A stretch of 64,000 nucleotides of DNA from Condylostoma magnum (lineage: Eukaryota > Ciliophora > Heterotrichea > Heterotrichida > Condylostomatidae): the NCBI GenBank assembly GCA_920105805.1, contig CAKKTI010000020.1, forward strand, positions 4,056-68,055. The letters run 5' to 3'. Positions 56,915-64,000 of this stretch are shown here, one piece after another. Each line of letters opens with the position of its first letter. Within the stretch, counting starts at the first letter, position 1. The position numbers and the translations under genes are program-made. The notes below the pieces were generated by a model. That model saw only the letters and a list, made by a program, of their open reading frames with translations, made no database searches and was not told the DNA's origin.

Positions 56915-59900
56915 TTAATCAATTTTATATTCAACGCTCTCTTCGTCAGAATATCCATCAGTTAATCCATATTCTTCATCACTATAATATGAATTATAAG
57001 AAGTAACAAATCCTGGGTGCTCTGCACTTGAAATTGTATTACATCAGCTGTGAATCTTTTTATTCCTAACGTAATTATTCCAAGTATGCAATATTATTTT
57101 AGCCTAAAGCATAGTAGTGAAAATATTGCTGTAAAAGTCCCTGTTCTGCACTCTTTATTTAATAGTTTTCTTAAGTTTCAACCTCAACAATTTCAACTTC
57201 TACTATGTTTACTACTCCTCATTCATTATAATAAAAAGTCGCTACTTGTTTAATATTTAATCTCTTTTAAAATACCTCAATTTCAGCACAGCGAATAAGA
57301 AATCATTGTAGAATATATATCCTTCAGAACTAACTTTAAAATCCATTAGATTCAGCATCTTTATAGCTTCTGAAAGCCCATCAGTATCATATAACCCAAC
57401 AAACTCTCCAAAATCTAGCATAAGTCTTACTACATCTCTGCTTTCAATTTTCTAGCCACCATACTACTTCGCATATTTCTCCCATTGTATTTTAAACTTC
57501 CCAGCATCTTATTTAAAAATATTTCTTACATTATTAGGATTAATTTAAAAGTCTTCAAATTATTATATAATTACCATAATAAACAAATTCATCATAATAA
57601 AGCAAGTAATTGTAACAAAGCTAGCAAAGTATAGTGTTGAAATCAATGATCCATTATGGTCCGAGCAATCATACATAATTAAATGCCAATCCTCCCCAGT
57701 AGATATGCGGAATAATGTAAGCATGGAGTACCCGAAATTCTAAAAATTAGTTTTTTCATCAATCACTCTTGGACCTATAACCTCATTAAAGATAAATGAC
57801 CCTAAAATAGCATAGATGAAAAATATAAGTAGTAATAAAGATAAAACGTTTATTACAGCTGGCAGAGAATATACTAAAGTTTGTAATTGGTTCTAAATTC
57901 CTCGTAAAGATTTCACAAGCCTAAATAGCCTAGTAACTCTTAGCACTTTGATTGCCCTAGCCAACTAAGGCCCTAATTTCACAAATTTTATAGAGTCTCC
58001 TGAAAATAACTCCAGAGTTAAGTCTAGAATAGATGTAACTACTACTATAAAATCAAACCGATTTCATGATTGCTTAAAATACTCTTTTACTCCAAGTCCT
58101 GTAATCTTGATAAAGCATTCTATTATAAAGATTGTTGTAAATACTAGGTTTATTATCTCCAGAGCATAGATATACTCATAGGGCGCTTCATCATATATGA
58201 TAGCCATTTAAATTGTGTTCATAAAAATGCAAATTAGTATAAACACTTCAAATCATTTACTTATGGCAGTTTTATAGCACATTAATAGTAACCTATTAGA
58301 TGGAATATAGATCTATCTTATCTCCGGCTTTGATTTTACAACTAATTCCTGCATTTCAACCCATAAATACTACTCAGGAGGTAAAATCAGAGCAGCTAGG
58401 GAGCTTTCATCCTTTTTTGCATCATTAAAACTATCAAAAATGACACCAATAAACAAATTTAGGAAGAAAAAGGAGCCTATGAGTATAAATACTACAAAAA
58501 AGTACCCGTTATATGGATTATTTCCCTTTACAGGGCCTTTTTCCTCATCTGTGCCATCAATAGCCTAGTACATTATATCAGGCCAGCCTTCCAATGAGCT
58601 TATAATAAAAAGTGTCATATATGCTTAGAGGACGTTATCAAAATTAGAATCAGCATTTCTTCATTCATACCCATACAACTCGCAATCATCCTTTGTATCT
58701 AATTCCGGAAACTCACATGAGTAAAACTTGCCCTGGAATAAGGAAACTCCTACTATAGCAAAAATTAACCAAACTATCAGCAAAACTATGACTACATTTA
58801 AAATAGCCACAATGCTTTCCAGGAGAGCTTTCACTACTATTCGCATTGATTGATTATGGCTAATAAATCTTAAGGGTCTCAGGGTTCTTAAAAGACGTAG
58901 AACCTTGATTACTGGTATATTTACATCAGTGAATACAAGCTCAATTAGAGAAAATATGACTATTAAGAAATCTAATTAATTCCAAGAATCACGTAAATAT
59001 GTGCCTTTTTCAAGCACTAAGCCAATTGAGACTGTTTTTATGATCATTTCTAGAGTAAATGCAGCTGTGAAAAAATAGTCCAAGAATAAGGAAAGTTTTA
59101 CTTCTATAGAGTCTTTGTCTGAATTGATTATATAGGTGTCCATTACTAATTTAATTGTACTCAAAATTATAAGAAATAAAATTACTCTTTCAAATCACTT
59201 ATTGATGTAAATCTTATTCAACAATACTCTAATTGGATTATTTCTAGAAAATATTAGAAAACTGTACTTACATTAAGCATCCAACTCAACTGTTTAAGTT
59301 TACCCAGCCAGTGATTCTCTTCTTTCGTAGAATAATTACTGTAAAGATTATTCAAAAAGGGAAGACTCTGAATTACGGCTTGCTTATACATTTTTACTTT
59401 CAACTGGCTAAACTTGTAATAAACTATTTCTCTTCTTTTTCAACAAATTTCCATTATTATTTTCATTATCCTGTTCATCATTATCATCCTCAGTGAATGA
59501 ATCTAGTAGAATAGCTAAAAACAGATTCAAAATTACGATATTTCCTACAAAAATCCAAGCTATAAAATAAAGGGCTGATGCACTGCCTGCTTCTGATCTC
59601 ATTCCATCAAATAATACAAGTTATCAGTTTTCTACAGAAAGTAATTAAAAAACTGTTAAAAATGCCAGATTGAAATTATCAAAATTATGCCTTGGAGTTC
59701 CTTCTGGAAAATCAAATTTACCTCCGAATATGTTTATGCCTAAGAGGGCAAAAACTGTTATAAATAGAAGTAAAAGTACAGCTAAGTAAATAAAGTTGTA
59801 TAGGGATCTACTGATTACTTGTATTATAAAGCTCATAGATTATAAGTATCTAAATAATCTGGCAACTCTTAGAACCCTAAAGATTCTAATTGCTCGTAAG

Positions 59901-62416
59901 GCTGAAATTCCTGAGTTTTAATCGCTAAGAAATATTAATTCTATTATACTGAAAACTACTACTAAAAAGTCAAGATAATTCATTTGATCTTAGAAATACT
60001 GTTTTGGGCCTAATCCAAATAATTTGGTTCCTAATTCAATAGAAAAAACTATGGTAAAGGAAAAATTTAAGGTGTCTAATCATTCTTTAAACTCTTCTGA
60101 CATACCGTAGTAGTAAAGAGATAATACAACAGTGTTTAGTAGAACTATAAGACTCATGAGTATATTAAATCAGTAATTATTTGAAATTAGATGTAAGGGA
60201 TACAGCACTTTTTAAATATCTCCTTTTATTCCAGAATGCCATAAATAATAATTCATTTCTGCATATTTTTACTTGGCTTTTTAATGATTATATTCTATTA
60301 ATTCTAAGTCTTATCCAGATCAGTACAAATTATACAATTCAGTCTAATTTTACGGAGTCTCTCTTTACATTTTTGGCAGAATCATGTAAAAGCTGTCTTA
60401 ATGGGTATATCTTTAACATAATTTATCAAAATGCTTAATCATTTCTAGAGTATTACTAAATTCTATGCTATGATTACTAAGCTACTGATCTTCAATATCA
60501 CTATAACTTAAATCTACATCATTAAATGGATTAATTTAAACATGCAACAACCCAATTTTATCTTTATCTATCAATTTGTGTTTTAATTAATCATCTAGCA
60601 TAAAAATCAACTGTAACCTTTTAGCAATATGGTATCCATTAATATCATCACACTTATACAGTTTAATTCCTTTGAATCATCCTAGAATAATTTTATCTAT
60701 AAGTTGTTTTAACTTCATATCAAAATTACTAATAATTCTCTTTCTATCAACCCAGCTTTAGCCTTTATAATAATCTAATTACCCCAATTAATAAGTTTTC
60801 ATTCTTTTTATAATATTTTTACTTAACTTTTACTGTAATTAATTAGAAAAGGCTAAGCTTTACGTTTAATCTTTAGTAACATTTTCCTAGTTATCATTAA
60901 ATCCTTCAGTATAAGAATTGTCTGAGTTTTCTATGGACTCAATAGACAAACTATCACTTGCCTCAGTAATTTCTATATGTTGCTACTATTTTGCTTCAAC
61001 TTGATTAAGTCTTTTCTGCCTATACTCATCCATTACCTAAGTAAAAGTGAATTTGATAACGGCCAAAGTCATGTTCAATAAGAAAAATGCTCCAATAAAA
61101 ATAAGTACAATAAAATAAATTACAGCAATAGGTGAAAAAATAGACATAACGCTTATCATTATAGAGCTCCATCCTTCTAAAGTGACGCATTAAAACACGT
61201 TTAGCAATCCGTAAAGAAAATTGTCAAAATTTCTAGCTCCATGGCTAGGATTGTCTAGTGTTTTAGCACATTCAAAGCCAATAGGACAATCGTCATATCC
61301 GCATAGCTAATCAGTAATAACTCCAGTATCAATTTCCAGGCATCTATTTTTAAACAATCCCATCCACAGCTAAAGCCCGGCTATAGCAAAAATCATGAAA
61401 AAGAACAAAAGTAAGGCTACGGTACTTCCTAGCATATTCAGAGAGTTCATTAAGGCTAGGAAGAGAATCTTCAGTCCTTGAATTGATGATATTGATCTCA
61501 AAGGCCTTAGGACTCTTAAAGTTCTGAGAGCTGATAAGTTCACTCCGTCCTAAATCAAATAAGTGATTCAACCTGTAAGAACTATAATAAAATCTAGTAT
61601 GTTTCAATTATCTCTTAAGTATGAATGCTTGCTAACAACGAATCCCATGGCAAAGATCTTCAAGCAAGCTTCAGCTGTGTATATAAACAAGAAAATATCA
61701 TCAAGAATTTGCAGGCTTGAGTTGCTTGATGATGGATCTTCAATTGCTAGAATTAAAGTATTTAATAAAATTACTAAAATTATAACTACTTCAAATAAAG
61801 TAGAGTTTGTAATTAACTAGCAAAACTCACTAATTGCACTGTATATAACTTACTATTTTACTCTAAGCATTGAAATTATCAGTTAATTTACAACTGTCTA
61901 GGAGTATCTTTCTAGATTTTCATACCTGGTAAATTCTCTTATCATGATCTAGTTTTTAACAGCCTCAGTATTTGTACTAATCTGCTCTTAAAATCTCTTG
62001 AAGGAACGCTGATCATGAATAAAACTGATTTCCCGTCTAGCGTGCTTTACAAAATGAAGCTCCTAATCAAACTTGAGTTTATTAAATTTAATTGGCTTTT
62101 AGAACAGGCTAATCTTCTTACAGTGAGCTTTTAACTCAATTCTTAGTTTCTAGGTAGTTAAAACAGTGCTTATACGTCTTTACAATAGATTATTAGGAGC
62201 AGAGGTGATCAATCTGTTTCTACTTCTAGGTACTCTACCAAAACTTTAATTAGTTACAGGATTAATCTAAAAGGATGAAAAAGACACATCCCTAAAATGT
62301 GCAGCTTTAAAAGGACTTACTGGAGAGCTACAGGAACTAAACTAGTACTATTCAAAAACATTGTCTAATTCCATAACAACATCCTCTGACTCGCTTTATG
62401 ATACAATTTCACTCAT
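56915..62416 (-). CDS. Four-repeat voltage-gated calcium channel alpha subunit
   Basis: 1833 residues in one uninterrupted frame. Each repeat has S1-S6. S4 voltage sensors include [16 protein letters not shown] (I), [19 protein letters not shown] (II), [15 protein letters not shown] (III) and [17 protein letters not shown] (IV). Selectivity-filter segments read TLEGW (I), SVENW (II), SLEGW (III) and TGEDW (IV), an EEEE ring, so calcium selectivity is predicted. The invariant Trp in RDNWN before S3 of repeat I is a TGA at 61604-61606. The N- and C-terminal tails and the I-II linker (about 250 residues) are hydrophilic; the C-tail after IVS6 has an EF-hand-like/IQ region and ends EESVEYKID. In ciliates such channels give ciliary or somatic calcium spikes that reverse beating or trigger contraction. 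Divergent from FolD, 86 nt between starts. Confidence 0.96.
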
Positions 62417-62502
62417 ATTTGCTATAAAAAACAGATAAATATACAAATTATACCCTAACTATATAACAAACTCATTCTATTAACATATACAAAAACTGAG
62501 CC

Positions 62503-63360
62503 ATGATTAATAACTATTATAAATCAAAAATGGACGGAAGATCAGTTTCTAGAAGAACCATTGAAACATTAAAGAAGGAAGTTAACTTCTTAATGGATTT
62601 CAGCCAAGTGCAACCTGGACTTGGAATCATTCAAATCGGAAACAGTAGTCCTAGCAACATTTACTATCAGTCTTGCAGAGCTCTTAGTATTCAAATAGAG
62701 AAAATCTAGTTTCAAGAGTCTGTGTCAGAGGCTCAAGTAATTGAGGCTATTTATGATTTTAACAACAATGAAAAAATACACGGAATAATGGTCATGCAGC
62801 CCTTGCCGGACCATATATCCTCAGATATTTTTGAACATATCAATCCCAGCAAAGACGTGGAAGGCCTACATCCAACTAATCTTGGATACTTAGCACTAGG
62901 AAAAAGTGCAAATGTACCATGCACGGCAGAGGCATGCATATAAATACTCAACTTTTACAGAGTTCCCTTAGAGGGCAAAAACATTGCAGTCATTGGCAGG
63001 AGTAAAATTATTGGGCTGCCTTTATAACATCTTCTTTTGAGGTAACATGCCACCGTTACTATCTGTCACTCAAAAACTAGGAATTTAAAGCACTTCACGG
63101 AAAATGCTGACATTGTTATCGTCGCAGTTGGAAGACCAAAGTTCTTAAAGAAGGACTACATAAGGCGAAACACTGTTGTGATTGATGTCGGGACAAACTA
63201 TACTGACGGAAAATTAGTAGGAGATGTTGATTTTGATAGTTGTAAACAAGTGACCAATGCTATTACCCCTGTTCCTGGGGGAGTAGGACCAGTCACTATT
63301 TCGGTACTCTTGAGCAACTTAGTTAAGTGTTGGATTAAACAATCTCAAGAGCAGAAGTAA
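62503..63360 (+). CDS. Methylenetetrahydrofolate dehydrogenase/cyclohydrolase (FolD/MTHFD2-like)
   Basis: 285 residues, monofunctional FolD/MTHFD2 length. Present: GIIQIGNSSPSNIYY near residue 42, GIMVMQPLPDH, NPSKDVEGLHPTN, the dinucleotide-binding IAVIGRSKIIGLPLQ, and ITPVPGGVGPVT near the end. The catalytic Lys of the SNxYxxxK motif (human MTHFD1 Lys56) is Cys58 here (SNIYYQSCRA). Mutagenesis of human MTHFD1 showed that this Lys is required for cyclohydrolase activity, so the enzyme may be a dehydrogenase only. There is no mitochondrial presequence. The stop was set at TAA-TAG 63358-63363; an in-frame TAG at 63418-63420, directly abutting the convergent stop, would add 20 residues. Confidence 0.92.
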
Positions 63361-63420
63361 TAGGTTAATAAAGATGTTTAAAAAATGGATTGTTAATAGT
63401 AACATACAGACCATTTCTAG

Positions 63421-63822
63421 TCAATTAATTAATCTATCATAAAGCTGGTATAGTCTTAAATAAAGTGATTCTCCCTCTAATATTGTATTAATTTCTACGA
63501 CCTTCTAGCATTGATTTATCTCGTCTATTGCTCTTTGCCTATCAATACCAATAACACCACATTTCTAAAGCATATTCTTCTCTAACTATGATTTTTTTAA
63601 TCGGTGTGTAATATCTTCAATTTACTTTAACTTTTCCTAACAAATTCCCTCGTATCTCTCAGGACATTAATTGTACATTGTATACAAAGAAATTAAGTCA
63701 TTTTTCAAGCTTTACAGTCTTCCATTCTCTCTAAACTACTTAACTGACCCTCCTACCAGTTTATTCCTTTGCTTATTAACATGATCTTAATAAACTTTTG
63801 CCTTGACTTAATTCTCTTCCAT
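63421..63822 (-). CDS. Small coiled-coil protein
   Basis: 133 residues starting MEENQVKAKVYQDHVNK, helical throughout (SLKNDLISLYTMYNQCP, YEGICQEKLKQIEDITHRLK, NTILEGESLYLRLYQLYDRL). It has the size of a small subunit of a coiled-coil tether or Mediator-like complex, but none is identified. The end appears to be TGA at 63421-63423, one of the few genes here stopping with TGA, directly next to an in-frame TAG of the FolD strand. Confidence 0.6.
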
Positions 63823-64000
63823 AAAATATGTTATAAGAAGACCTGATATAAATTTTTGATGTTTAAAATAATTGAGATAAGCTTTAATTTCACAGCATAC
63901 TTACCTTAACTAGCTAAATCCAACTGGTTACACTTCATATAGATTTAGACTAAAAGAAAATAAACCCGATAATGATACCAACTACTGTATATTTTTAAGC
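63823..64000. other. Right-edge intergenic sequence
   Basis: No coding frame or RNA gene can be supported in these last 178 bases. Confidence 0.4.

Noticed and set aside
57050-62416. Several short separate channel fragments
   Set aside because: They look separate only if TAA/TAG/TGA are treated as stops. In the Gln/Trp reading all four channel repeats share one frame, and the whole is an exact multiple of three.
62751-62951. Minus-strand frame inside FolD
   Set aside because: FolD motifs on the plus strand explain the region fully.
1-64000. Karyorelict code (table 27)
   Set aside because: That code stops only at TGA, but many conserved proteins here end at TAA/TAG with no TGA nearby, while TGA occurs inside domains as Trp.

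Overview
The window looks like macronuclear (somatic) DNA of a heterotrich ciliate that uses a Condylostoma-type nuclear code (NCBI table 28). Inside conserved domains TAA and TAG read as Gln and TGA reads as Trp: the Trp of a DHHC-CPW motif and the invariant Trp before S3 in calcium-channel repeat I are both TGA. Yet conserved proteins such as PEX12, FolD, CCT5 and RAP1 finish at TAA or TAG, so all three triplets can also terminate. A karyorelict code, where only TGA stops, does not fit. Genes are almost intron-free; I found one convincing intron, of 16 nt, the size typical of heterotrichs. Because no codon is an unconditional stop, frames were chosen by domain homology, amino-acid plausibility and frame continuity. 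C-termini of proteins without homologues are the least certain part.

Layout. 0-8 kb: an EF-hand-like protein, small unknown proteins, a DHHC acyltransferase, an SCP-type phosphatase, chaperonin CCT5 and a coiled-coil protein. 8-16 kb: a HAD-fold protein that appears to lack its nucleophile, a Gln/Pro/Asn tandem-repeat protein, a 1393-residue CHAT-STAND (NLR-like) protein and a NUDIX hydrolase. 16-24 kb: four long hydrophilic or coiled-coil proteins. 24-28 kb: RPA3-like, TFIIH p52 (TFB2) and a WD-repeat protein. 28-32 kb: a giant protein with two sets of tandem repeats, and an A20/AN1 zinc-finger protein. 32-42 kb: IFT74, two unknown proteins, a coiled-coil plus SET-domain methyltransferase, a FYVE protein and a B12-dependent (class II) ribonucleotide reductase. 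43-50 kb: a SANT-like protein, an unknown basic protein, Ctf4/WDHD1, PEX12, the telomere protein RAP1 and the ribosome-export GTPase LSG1. 50-56 kb: a YANK-like kinase, two YIP1 paralogues flanking a carbonic-anhydrase-like protein without zinc ligands, a multi-pass membrane protein, and a paralogue of the earlier WD protein. 57-64 kb: a complete 1833-residue four-repeat voltage-gated calcium channel, FolD with its catalytic Lys replaced, and a small coiled-coil protein.

The gene mix is ordinary housekeeping plus ciliary, membrane and repeat-rich genes, with no operon-like grouping by function. Packing is extreme: same-strand neighbours are often 1-30 nt apart, and several convergent pairs meet with abutting or overlapping stop codons. 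I saw no rRNA, tRNA, CRISPR or recognisable mobile element. Two 100-base N gaps lie inside tandem repeats and are assembly artefacts.
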